Shown here piece by piece: positions 1-6,561 of a stretch of DNA of 18,188 nucleotides (position 1 is the first letter of the stretch; each line of letters begins with the position of its first letter). The position numbers and the translations under genes are program-made. The notes under the pieces are model-generated. The model saw only the letters and a list, made by a program, of their open reading frames with translations. It did not search any database and was not told where the DNA came from. The DNA is taken from contig CAAGID010000038.1 in the NCBI GenBank assembly GCA_900769815.1, forward strand, positions 1-18,188. The letters run 5' to 3'. This DNA is from Clostridia bacterium. Lineage in GTDB: Bacteria > Bacillota > Clostridia > Christensenellales > QALW01.

Positions 1-78
1 CCTCTCGTTCTTCTCATCACTATGTACTTTTCAAGGAGCTTTCTTTCGCTTCCCTCGGCTCCCTGCCGAAGTCAGCCT
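1..78 (-). other. Probable 5' leader of a 16S rRNA transcript (partial)
   Basis: Downstream of P2 on the minus strand the sequence is non-coding and contains a potential GGAGC/GCTCC stem around positions 35-63. It then reads CTCCTTGAAAAGTAC. A CTTTGAAAA-like block shortly before the 16S gene is common in Bacillota rRNA leaders. This is inferred from position and style only; the mature rRNA lies beyond base 1. Confidence 0.5.
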
Positions 79-82
79 ACTA

Positions 83-111
83 ATAATACCAAACTTGTTC
101 CTTTTTGTCAA
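83..111 (-). promoter_or_regulatory. Downstream promoter (P2) of probable rRNA operon, reading leftward
   Basis: On the minus strand there is a -35 TTGACA (106-111), a 17-nt spacer and a -10 TATTAT (83-88). The flank GTAGTTGACAAAAAG matches the P1 flank with one difference, so the two promoters look duplicated. Transcription would start at about position 76 and run out of the window. Confidence 0.75.
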
Positions 112-192
112 CTACTTTTTTATTCTTTTTTGAATATTTTTTTCGTTAACTTTTTTCAAGTTTTCTTCGCCTTCTCTCTTAAAGGCTTGCTT

Positions 193-221
193 ATTATATT
201 ACCTTCTTCTCTTTTTGTCTA
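193..221 (-). promoter_or_regulatory. Upstream promoter (P1) of probable rRNA operon, reading leftward
   Basis: On the minus strand there is a -35 TAGACA (216-221), a 17-nt spacer and a perfect -10 TATAAT (193-198). The core sits in the context GTAGTAGACAAAAAG, nearly the same as the second promoter 110 bp downstream. Tandem strong promoters with A/T-rich upstream DNA are typical of rRNA operons in Bacillota. No open reading frame follows before the window edge, so the transcript must leave the window. The rRNA assignment is inferred, because the 16S gene is not in view. Confidence 0.7.
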
Positions 222-578
222 CTACTTTTTTGTGAACTTTTTGTAAACAACAAAATCCTTTCAAAATATGCTTTTTTTTGATATAAAAAGGCACAATATA
301 TAGATTTCTTCCTATATAATATATGAAAAAAATTTTTTCTTGACTTTGAATTTTTATTATTACACGATTGGAATCAGACTGACACACCAATAATTTTTAA
401 GAAAAAAGTTTATAAAAAGATTTTTAATATCGAACAATCAAATCAAATACTCTGACTAAAAATTCAGAACTACCATAAATAACATTGCGTAAACATATAT
501 ATACATTATATAAAGCAGTGAATTTTTCAACACCTTATTTGTTTTACAAATTTTTTGTATTTTTAACTAATTTTCTTG
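222..578. other. A+T-rich intergenic DNA between divergent rRNA and tRNA promoters
   Basis: This stretch is very A+T-rich, with long A and T runs. It separates the leftward tandem promoters from the rightward tRNA-Ser promoter. I see no convincing gene in it. The A/T tracts next to P1 could act as UP elements, which is inference. Confidence 0.6.
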
Positions 579-607
579 TTGACAGTATAGATTTTTTTTG
601 TTATAAT
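579..607 (+). promoter_or_regulatory. Promoter of the tRNA-Ser pair
   Basis: Consensus -35 TTGACA (579-584), a 17-nt spacer and consensus -10 TATAAT (602-607). It lies 23 bp before the first tRNA and reads toward it. Confidence 0.85.
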
Positions 608-629
608 CCTATCGTTATCTTTAATAGAC

Positions 630-718
630 GGAGAGATGTCCGAGTGGTTTATGGAGCTGGTCTTGAAAACCAGTGATACCGAAAGGTACCGTAGGTTCGA
701 ATCCTATTCTCTCCGCCA
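630..718 (+). tRNA. tRNA-Ser(UGA)
   Basis: A class II tRNA with a long variable arm. The acceptor stem pairs GGAGAGA (630-636) with TCTCTCC (708-714), followed by discriminator G and an encoded CCA (716-718). The anticodon stem CTGGT/ACCAG encloses the loop CTTGAAA, which gives anticodon TGA at 664-666 and reads UCA-type serine codons. The T-arm GGTTCGAATCC is intact. It is co-transcribed with the second tRNA-Ser 11 bp downstream. Confidence 0.95.
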
Positions 719-729
719 ATTTTTTATTC

Positions 730-823
730 GGAGACATACCCAAGTTGGCCGAAGGGGCGCCCCTGCTAAGGGTGTAGGTCGGGAGTTACCGGCGCGAGAG
801 TTCAAATCTCTCTGTCTCCGCCA
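730..823 (+). tRNA. tRNA-Ser(GCU)
   Basis: A class II serine tRNA with an extended variable arm. The acceptor stem pairs GGAGACA (730-736) with TGTCTCC (813-819), then G and CCA (821-823). The anticodon loop CTGCTAA in stem CGCCC/GGGTG gives anticodon GCT at 765-767, for AGC/AGU codons. Its last 16 bases plus the following terminator arm are repeated exactly 227 bp downstream (1035-1065). Confidence 0.95.
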
Positions 824-826
824 AAC

Positions 827-860
827 AAAAAGCACCGCTGTCAGCGGTGTTTTTTGTTTC
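827..860. terminator. Rho-independent terminator of the tRNA-Ser pair
   Basis: A perfect CACCGCT/AGCGGTG stem with a 3-nt loop (833-849). It is preceded by an A-rich run and followed by six T residues, so A/T pairing extends the stem. It ends the tRNA transcript and could also work in the reverse direction. Confidence 0.9.
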
Positions 861-1020
861 TCTGAAGTATGCTGATTTGAGCTCGAGTGACGGGTACCGG
901 CGGGAGTGAAAACGCCGAACGCGTCCAGCGGACGATGAAGTGAGGAGTTTTCAGCGTAGCGGTCAAAATTTTAAGATGGTGTAACCTTCTCAAAAATTTT
1001 GAGTACCGCAAGGGAGCGAC
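861..1020. repeat. Structured non-coding element behind tRNA-Ser(GCU)
   Basis: This is non-coding and visibly richer in G+C than its surroundings. It contains an imperfect hairpin whose arms run from CGGTCAAAATTTT (about 960-972) to AAAATTTTGAGTACCG (about 995-1010). Its right border runs straight into a truncated tRNA-Ser copy. The base composition, structure and position behind a tRNA suggest a dispersed or inserted element. I cannot search for further copies, and the left border is approximate. Confidence 0.5.
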
Positions 1021-1050
1021 GTAGTCGGGAAAAGCTCTCTGTCTCCGCCA
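1021..1050 (+). pseudogene. Truncated tRNA-Ser(GCU) remnant
   Basis: GTAGTCGGGA at 1021-1030 matches GTAGGTCGGGA of the intact tRNA-Ser(GCU) (774-784) with one base missing. It then jumps to the tRNA 3' end, CTCTCTGTCTCCGCCA, at 1035-1050, which is identical to 808-823. Identity continues past the CCA through the left arm of the tRNA terminator, to 1065. The variable arm tail and T-arm are missing, so it cannot be a working tRNA. It is either a deleted duplicate or a direct-repeat border of an insertion. Confidence 0.65.
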
Positions 1051-1076
1051 AACAAAAAGCACCGCGATGCTCAGTG
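1051..1076 (-). terminator. Possible terminator of the pduL-like gene
   Basis: Read on the minus strand, CACTG and CGGTG can pair (one G-U) around a 7-nt loop, followed by CTTTTTG. It begins 27 bp after the stop codon of the phosphotransacylase gene. The left part is the duplicated tRNA terminator arm, so the element may have supplied this terminator. The stem is short. Confidence 0.45.
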
Positions 1077-1103
1077 GCTTATTTGCAAAAATTTCTCGTG
1101 CTG

Positions 1104-1670
1104 TTATTTAATTATGTAACCTTCTTTTACGCCAAACGCAGCATTAGACTCATCAGTATCAATGTGCATTGCAAGAGCGAACTTTTCGCTTACGCGAACA
1201 ACAACGTCTTCAAAAATGCAGGAGCGTTCTGCTGATTCAGCCTTAACTGCAACGATTTCTTTATCCTGAACGCCAAGCTTTTCAGCATCGGCAGGTGTCA
1301 TATGGATATGACGCTTTGCAACGATAACGCCTTCAGCGATTTCAACTTCACCGCAGGGACCAACAAGCTTACAACCGGGTGTGCCGGCAACGTCGCCTGA
1401 TTCCTTAATAGCAATGCCCACGCCGATTGAACGGGCATCAGTTGCTGAAAGCTCAACCTGTGTAGCAGGACGAATAGGACCTAAAATACTTACGCCTGCA
1501 AGTTCCTTCTTTGTGCCTACAACTGTAACGCGTTCTTCACAAGCGAACTGACCGGGCTGTGAAAGGTCCTTTTTAGGTGTAAGGGTATAGCCTGCACCGA
1601 AAAGAGTTTCAAGAGCTTCCTGTGATACGTGTACGTGACGTGCACTTGTTTCAATAATAAATTTTTCCAT
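1104..1670 (-). CDS. pduL: PduL-type phosphate acyltransferase (phosphotransacylase)
   Basis: A 188-residue protein of the PduL family, which moves an acyl group between CoA and phosphate (acyl-CoA + Pi to acyl-phosphate + CoA). It is unrelated in fold to the common Pta enzyme. Two family hallmarks are visible: RHVHVS (residues 11-16) and KRHIHM (119-124), whose histidines match the zinc ligands of known PduL structures. GPIRPATQVELS (64-75) holds the conserved Arg and Glu, and AMHID (167-171) adds a late His. There is no N-terminal extension that would act as a microcompartment targeting peptide, and no compartment shell genes are nearby. It is therefore probably a cytosolic enzyme working with acetate kinase in fermentation; the acyl chain (acetyl or propionyl) cannot be told. 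AAAGGAAG lies just before the ATG. The gene is monocistronic, with its own promoter. Confidence 0.9.
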   Translation of the reverse strand: MEKFIIETSARHVHVSQEALETLFGAGYTLTPKKDLSQPGQFACEERVTVVGTKKELAGVSILGPIRPATQVELSATDARSIGVGIAIKESGDVAGTPGCKLVGPCGEVEIAEGVIVAKRHIHMTPADAEKLGVQDKEIVAVKAESAERSCIFEDVVVRVSEKFALAMHIDTDESNAAFGVKEGYIIK

Positions 1671-1702
1671 TTTAAAATACTTCCTTTCAAATTATTATTT
1701 AT

Positions 1703-1731
1703 ATTCTACAACAGATGCCTTTTTTTTGCAA
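1703..1731 (-). promoter_or_regulatory. Promoter of the pduL-like gene
   Basis: Minus-strand -35 TTGCAA (1726-1731), a 17-nt spacer and -10 TAGAAT (1703-1708). The -35 box lies only 3 bp past the stop codon of the cyclophilin gene, so read-through from the upstream operon is also possible. Confidence 0.6.
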
Positions 1732-1734
1732 ATG

Positions 1735-2385
1735 TTATTTCTCAATTTCAACAAATTTAATGGAAGAAATGCGTTGTTCTTCAACGGGTCTGTCCTTTGA
1801 ATCTGTTTTGGTGGTTGCAATTTTATTTACGGTGTCCATACCTGCAATAACTTTGCCAAAGCCTGCATATCTTCCGTCAAGGGAACCACTGCAATCGCCG
1901 TGGCAGATAAAGAACTGACTTGATGCCGAGTCAGGCTCCTCACCCCTTGCCATTGAGATTACGCCTGCTGTATGGGAGAGATTATTTGTTACACCATTTA
2001 TGCCAAACTCGCCTTTAATGGTTTCGTCGCTTCCGTAATAGCCTGTACCCGTTGGGTCACCGCCCTGAATAACGAAGTTTTCAATTACCCTGTGGAAAAT
2101 TAAGCCGTTATAAAAGCTCTTGTTTACAAGTTTTTTAAAATTTTTAACTGTTATAGGTGCAACGTCGGGATAAAGCTCAACGATAATTATTCCGCCGCCT
2201 ACCATTTCAATTTTAACAAAGTTTGTTTCCTCAGTGGTTTCCTTAAAAGAAACTGTATCAGTTTTTCCCTGCTCCGTATCATTATGTGAAGGCAGTTCTT
2301 TTTCTTCACAGCCTACAAAAGTAACCATTAAAATAATAACCAATAAAATTTTAGTCAAGTTCTTTAACGCCTGTATAAAGTTCAT
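1735..2385 (-). CDS. Cyclophilin-type peptidyl-prolyl isomerase lipoprotein
   Basis: A 216-residue secreted foldase. The N-terminus has lysines, a hydrophobic run (residues 13-25) and a lipobox FVGC, so Cys26 should be lipidated and the protein anchored outside the membrane. A Ser/Thr/Glu-rich linker leads to a cyclophilin domain from about residue 57. Its hallmarks are FHRVIENFVIQGGD (97-110, with the catalytic Arg99), SMAR (144-147), SASSQFFI (153-160) and LDGRYAGFGKV (169-179). The residue matching Trp121 of human cyclophilin A is Ser168. Cyclophilins isomerise X-Pro bonds and here probably help exported proteins fold. The start overlaps the end of the ABC gene by 35 bases; AAAGGAAGATATT before the ATG supports it and implies coupled translation. 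The tie to the exporter is unusual and may be only positional. Confidence 0.9.
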   Translation of the reverse strand: MNFIQALKNLTKILLVIILMVTFVGCEEKELPSHNDTEQGKTDTVSFKETTEETNFVKIEMVGGGIIIVELYPDVAPITVKNFKKLVNKSFYNGLIFHRVIENFVIQGGDPTGTGYYGSDETIKGEFGINGVTNNLSHTAGVISMARGEEPDSASSQFFICHGDCSGSLDGRYAGFGKVIAGMDTVNKIATTKTDSKDRPVEEQRISSIKFVEIEK

Positions 2386-4225
2386 AATATCTTCCTTTCA
2401 TTTTAAGTAATTCTTCGTGAGTACCGCGCTCAATAATCTCGCCCTGCTCCAATACCATAATGGCGTTGGCATTACGTACAGTTGAAAGACGGTGTGCAAT
2501 AACGAAGGTCGTCCTGTTTTTCATTAAACGCTCCATACCGTGCTCAATATGGCGTTCAGTTCTCGTATCAACTGAGCTTGTTGCCTCGTCTAAAACGAGA
2601 ATAGGTGCTTTTGACAATGCAGCACGGGCTATATTAAGAAGCTGTCTTTGTCCCTGGGAAAGGTTGGCACCGTCGCCTGAAAGCATAGTATTATAGCCAT
2701 CGGAAAGACGCATTATAAAGGAGTGTGCGGAAGCCGTTTTTGCCGCCTCAATAACCTCCTCGTCAGTAGCATCAAGTCTGCCGTAACGGATATTTTCCAT
2801 AACGGTGCCTGTAAATAAATGAGTATCCTGCAGAACCATTGCAATACTTTTACGCAAGACATCACGCTTAATATCCATAATATTTATGCCGTCAATGGTA
2901 ATTACGCCTTCCTCAATATCATAAAAGCGGTTTAAAAGGTTAGTAACCGTAGTCTTACCGGCACCCGTTGAGCCTACGAAGGCTATCTTCTGTCCCGGCT
3001 TTGCATAAAGAGAAATATTTTTAAGTACCGTTTTTTCAGGCACGTAGCCGAAAGTTACGTTCTCCAATATAACGTGACCCTCAAGTGTAGGTGCAAGGGC
3101 CTCTTCCTTATCCTCAATTTCAGGGTCAGCGTCCATAACAGCGAAAACACGTTCAGCACCTGCAAGAGCAGAAAAAATAGTGCTCATTTGCATAGAAATC
3201 TGATTTATAGGCATTGAAAAGCTTTTTGAAAGTCCGCAGAAAACGGCAACTCCGCCTACGTCAGCAATTCCGTGAAGGCATAAAAGACCGCCTATACCTG
3301 CAGTAAGACCGTATGAAATCATACTGAAGTTATGCATAACGGGCCCCATAATTCCGCCAAAGAACTGTGCCTTAAAAAGTTTTTCACGCATATCACCGTT
3401 TAAAAGATCGAACTCCTCATTACAAACGTTTTCGTGGTTGAAAACCTTTACGACCTTAGAGCCCTTTACCGTTTCCTCAATATATCCGTTCATCGCGCCA
3501 AGCGCCGCCTGCTGTGAGGAATAATATTTACCTGATTTCTTGGCAATAAGACCTCCGCCAAAGGTAAATATAGGTATAAACGCAACGGTAATAAGAGTAA
3601 GCCAGATGTTTGTGGTAATCATTAACACAAAGGTGGCAACTAATTGCATAATGCCTGAAAAAGTACTTGTTAAGGTCTGGTTTATCATCATATCGACATT
3701 GTCAACGTCGTTGGTAAAACGGCTCATAACTTCGCCCGTTGGATGCTGGTCAAAATATCTTGTAGGCAAAGTCTGAAGCTTTTTAAAGAGGTCGTTTCTT
3801 AATTTTTCAATGGAATTCTGCGATATTTTCAGCATCATTTTTGCCTGCAGATAACTGGATATGATGCCGATACAGTAAATACCGCCTAAAAGCAGAAGTG
3901 TTTGTGTTAAGTATTCTATTCTTTCGCCTGCCGTTTTGCCTTCCTCAACAAGCTTGTTTACGATAGGACGCATAAGTCCTGTTGCCCAAACGCTTGTAAT
4001 GCTCGTTATAAGAATTAAAAGAAAAACGCATATTAAAAGATAATTGTAGCTTGCAACGTATGAAAGAAGTCTGATAATAGTAGACTTCATATTTTTAGGC
4101 TTACCCGTTGCTCGCGGTCCGCCTCTTCTTCCGCCGGGACCGCCGGGTCCCCGCATAGGACCTTGCTGTTTATATTTTTGTGATTTACTGTATTGCTTCT
4201 GGAGGTCTTGTAACGTTCTTTTCAT
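2351..4225 (-). CDS. ABC exporter half-transporter, catalytically complete subunit
   Basis: A 624-residue type IV ABC exporter half, with a six-helix membrane domain (about 50-360) followed by a nucleotide-binding domain (about 385-620). The ATPase motifs are complete: Walker A GSTGAGKTT (418-426), Q-loop Gln466, signature LSQGQ (522-526), Walker B ILVLDE with catalytic Glu547, and H-loop His578. With the preceding gene, whose site is degenerate, it matches the asymmetric heterodimeric exporters (BmrCD, LmrCD, TM287/288 type) that export drugs, lipids or peptides; the substrate is unknown. Its first 48 residues form a basic, Gly/Pro/Arg-rich cytosolic extension (GPGGPGGRRGGPR at 26-38) not typical of the core fold. 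The start codon overlaps the preceding stop as ATGA, with AAGGAGG seven bases upstream. Confidence 0.93.
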   Translation of the reverse strand: MKRTLQDLQKQYSKSQKYKQQGPMRGPGGPGGRRGGPRATGKPKNMKSTIIRLLSYVASYNYLLICVFLLILITSITSVWATGLMRPIVNKLVEEGKTAGERIEYLTQTLLLLGGIYCIGIISSYLQAKMMLKISQNSIEKLRNDLFKKLQTLPTRYFDQHPTGEVMSRFTNDVDNVDMMINQTLTSTFSGIMQLVATFVLMITTNIWLTLITVAFIPIFTFGGGLIAKKSGKYYSSQQAALGAMNGYIEETVKGSKVVKVFNHENVCNEEFDLLNGDMREKLFKAQFFGGIMGPVMHNFSMISYGLTAGIGGLLCLHGIADVGGVAVFCGLSKSFSMPINQISMQMSTIFSALAGAERVFAVMDADPEIEDKEEALAPTLEGHVILENVTFGYVPEKTVLKNISLYAKPGQKIAFVGSTGAGKTTVTNLLNRFYDIEEGVITIDGINIMDIKRDVLRKSIAMVLQDTHLFTGTVMENIRYGRLDATDEEVIEAAKTASAHSFIMRLSDGYNTMLSGDGANLSQGQRQLLNIARAALSKAPILVLDEATSSVDTRTERHIEHGMERLMKNRTTFVIAHRLSTVRNANAIMVLEQGEIIERGTHEELLKMKGRYYELYTGVKELD

Positions 4226-5991
4226 TTTGCCTCCTTATCCATCTGGGAATAATAAATTTCCTGATACTCTGTATTATTTTTAAGTAATTCTTCGTGAGTG
4301 CCGAAGCCCGTTATAGTGCCTTCGTCCATAACGATTATCATATCTGCCTCCATTACTGAGGAAATTCTTTGGGCAATAATAATCTTTGTTGCATCCTTAA
4401 GCTCGTTTTTAAAGGTCTTTCTTATCTGTGCTTCAGTTGCAGTATCAACGGCACTTGTGGAATCGTCAAGAATGATTATTTTCGGTTTCTTTAAAAGAGC
4501 ACGGGCAATGCAGAGTCTTTGCTTCTGTCCGCCCGAAACGTTTGTACCGCCTTGGTCAAGATCCGTTTTATAGCCGTCCTTAAAGGTAGTAATAAACTTA
4601 TCTGCCTGAGCGTTTTCAGCGGCTTTTTTAATTTCCTCGTCTGTTGCATTTTCGTTACCCCATCTGAGGTTATCCTCAATGCTTCCTGAGAAAAGCACGT
4701 TCTTCTGCAGAACCATCGAAACGGCATCCCTTAAATTATAGAGGGAATATTCTTTAACGTTTCTGCCGTCAATTAAAACTTCGCCCGTATCAACATCGTA
4801 AAGACGGGGAATCATTGATACTAACGTTGTTTTACCGCATCCCGTTGAACCGATAATTCCAACCGTTTTTTTAGCTGGGATAAAAATATTAACGTTATCA
4901 AGCACCAATCCCTCGCTGTTTTTATAATAGCGGAATGATACGTTTTTAAACTCAATACTACCCTCTTTAACTAATAATGAAGCATCTGCACCCTCATCGG
5001 AAATATCAATTTTCTCATCTAAAACTTCTTTAATACGCTTGCCTGATGCCAATGCACGGGACATATTCATAAACATCATCGTAACCATCATTAAGGATGA
5101 AAGAATCTGCGTTATGTAGGTTATAAATGCCGAAAGATCACCGATGCTCATTGAGCTTTCAATTACCATATTACCGCCAAACCAATATACAGCAATGGTG
5201 GTGATATTCATAAAAAAGCTCATTAAAGGCGAAAGCAAAATCATAATATTCATTGCTTCGTAGCCTGCTCGTTTAAGGTTTTTGTTAGATTGTGCAAACT
5301 TTTCTTCCTCAAAATCCTGGCGAACAAAGCTTTTGACAACGCGAACGTTAGTAATATTCTCCTGCACAGTTGAATTAAGATCGTCAATTTTTGTTTGCAT
5401 CCCTGTAAATTTAGGATAGCTTTTCTTTATGATTATTGAAATGCCAATGAGCATTAAAGGTATAACTATTGCAAGAATTAAAGTAAGACGAGGATTTAAT
5501 ATTATCGCCATTATAAGTGCACCTATAAGCATACCCGGCGAGCGAAGTGCCATTCTTAAAAGCATATTTACAAAATTCTGTATCTGCGTAATATCGTTTG
5601 TAAGTCGGGTTATTAATGAGCCTGTATGGAACTTATCTATATTTGCAAAGGAAAATTTCTGTACTTTTTTATATACGTCTGCACGGAGGTCAGTTGCAAA
5701 GTATACCGATGCCTTTGCGCCGAAATATGCACCGCCTACACCGCCGATCATCATTAAGATTGCGCAAAGTATCATACCTGTCATTGCCGCAACCACAAAA
5801 CCGTTATCAGTTCTGAAAACTCTGTAAAGCCATAAAACGAAACCGCTTGCTTCCTTGCCGTCAACACAGTCAATAATACTTCCCATAATCTTGGGCATTA
5901 CCGCTTCTCCCACGACTTCAACAAGCATACATAAAGGTCCCAAAATAAAGGCAGGCAAATATGGTTTTATGTACTTAAACCAACGTTTCAT
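4222..5991 (-). CDS. ABC exporter half-transporter, degenerate-site subunit
   Basis: A 589-residue ABC exporter half, with a membrane domain at about 10-310 and an ATPase domain at about 345-585. Walker A GSTGCGKTT (381-389), Q-loop Gln429 and signature VSGGQ (485-489) are intact. The Walker B end reads IIILDD, with Asp510 in place of the catalytic Glu, and the H-loop His is Gln541 (IIAQRIS). This pair of changes marks the degenerate-site partner in heterodimeric exporters such as TM287 or BmrC, where only the other composite site hydrolyses ATP efficiently. It overlaps the MarR gene by 17 bases and the partner gene by 4, so the three are translationally coupled. AAAGGAGAAGG precedes the ATG. 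Confidence 0.94.
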   Translation of the reverse strand: MKRWFKYIKPYLPAFILGPLCMLVEVVGEAVMPKIMGSIIDCVDGKEASGFVLWLYRVFRTDNGFVVAAMTGMILCAILMMIGGVGGAYFGAKASVYFATDLRADVYKKVQKFSFANIDKFHTGSLITRLTNDITQIQNFVNMLLRMALRSPGMLIGALIMAIILNPRLTLILAIVIPLMLIGISIIIKKSYPKFTGMQTKIDDLNSTVQENITNVRVVKSFVRQDFEEEKFAQSNKNLKRAGYEAMNIMILLSPLMSFFMNITTIAVYWFGGNMVIESSMSIGDLSAFITYITQILSSLMMVTMMFMNMSRALASGKRIKEVLDEKIDISDEGADASLLVKEGSIEFKNVSFRYYKNSEGLVLDNVNIFIPAKKTVGIIGSTGCGKTTLVSMIPRLYDVDTGEVLIDGRNVKEYSLYNLRDAVSMVLQKNVLFSGSIEDNLRWGNENATDEEIKKAAENAQADKFITTFKDGYKTDLDQGGTNVSGGQKQRLCIARALLKKPKIIILDDSTSAVDTATEAQIRKTFKNELKDATKIIIAQRISSVMEADMIIVMDEGTITGFGTHEELLKNNTEYQEIYYSQMDKEAK

Positions 5992-6436
5992 TTTCCTTCT
6001 CCTTTCTCTCGAATTCAGTTAAATTTCTCTGCATTTTCTCTAAGCATTGAGAAAAAACAAGCAACTCATCATCTGAAAAGTTTTTAAACATAAAAAGGTC
6101 AACCTCATCGACAAGTGTCTTTGTATCCTTTAAGGTTTTTTCGCCCTTTTCAGTTACCGTTATGCGGTTAAAACGCATATCCTTTTCTTCCGCTTCACGC
6201 TTAATATAGCCTGACGCTTCAAGCTTTTTAAGCATTACCGCAACTGCCGCTGAGCTTATCTCAAAAAACTTGGCAATATCCTTTTGTGTAGGTGCATTTT
6301 CACACTTATAAATATAAAGAAGTACCCTATGCTGACTTCTGTGCAAACTGCCCCTTGACACCTGCTTTTCAAGTAATGTTCTGTGCAGTCGATCAGTGCT
6401 TATAAATTTGTGTATAACTGAATCAATCGTTATCAA
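5975..6436 (-). CDS. MarR-family transcriptional regulator
   Basis: A 153-residue winged helix-turn-helix protein of normal MarR length. The DNA-binding part spans about 35-98: RSQHRVLLYI, then TQKDIAKFFEISSAAVAVML (recognition helix about 61-72), then the wing around DMRFNRITVTEKG (86-98). N- and C-terminal helices would form the dimer. It leads an operon with an ABC exporter, the classic layout in which a MarR repressor is released by an exported compound. The start is TTG, supported by GAGGTGA seven bases upstream and the lack of a better start. A palindrome just past the -10 box is a likely self-operator. Confidence 0.9.
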   Translation of the reverse strand: MITIDSVIHKFISTDRLHRTLLEKQVSRGSLHRSQHRVLLYIYKCENAPTQKDIAKFFEISSAAVAVMLKKLEASGYIKREAEEKDMRFNRITVTEKGEKTLKDTKTLVDEVDLFMFKNFSDDELLVFSQCLEKMQRNLTEFERKEKENETLV

Positions 6437-6452
6437 AGTATCACCTCATAAA

Positions 6453-6470
6453 TAATTAACACGTTAACTA
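6453..6470. promoter_or_regulatory. Likely MarR operator palindrome
   Basis: An 18-bp dyad, TAATTAACACGTTAACTA, with perfect TTAAC/GTTAA inner arms and matching TA ends. It begins at the last base of the -10 box and covers the transcription start. MarR proteins bind dyads of this size, so protein bound here would block initiation. The site-to-protein link is inferred from position. Confidence 0.65.
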
Positions 6471-6498
6471 TTATATTGTCTTTTGCTTATAACGTCAA
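6470..6498 (-). promoter_or_regulatory. Promoter of the marR-ABC-cyclophilin operon
   Basis: Minus-strand -35 TTGACG (6493-6498), a 17-nt spacer and a perfect -10 TATAAT (6470-6475). It lies 34 bp upstream of the TTG start of the regulator. Confidence 0.85.
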
Positions 6499-6520
6499 CC
6501 TAAAAAAGATGAAATTTATG

Positions 6521-6553
6521 TAAAAAAGATGGAAGATAAAAATGTCTTCCATC
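6521..6553 (-). terminator. Terminator of the M23/beta-propeller gene
   Basis: A perfect 9-bp stem GATGGAAGA/TCTTCCATC (6528-6536 with 6545-6553) and an 8-nt loop. On the minus strand it is followed by six T residues. It begins 8 bp after the stop codon. Confidence 0.9.
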
Positions 6554-6561
6554 AATTATTT

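Noticed and set aside
22..246. Open + strand frame of 74 codons at the left edge
   Set aside because: It runs opposite through two strong minus-strand promoters, its product is low-complexity (Phe/Leu/Ser), and it has no ribosome site.
636..875. Open frame across both tRNA-Ser genes
   Set aside because: It lies inside two clear tRNA genes and a terminator, so it is not coding.
841..1235. Two overlapping open frames (841-1062 minus, 999-1235 plus) over the tRNA-Ser element
   Set aside because: Neither has a Shine-Dalgarno site or a recognisable product; one runs into the terminator and the other into the pduL-like gene.
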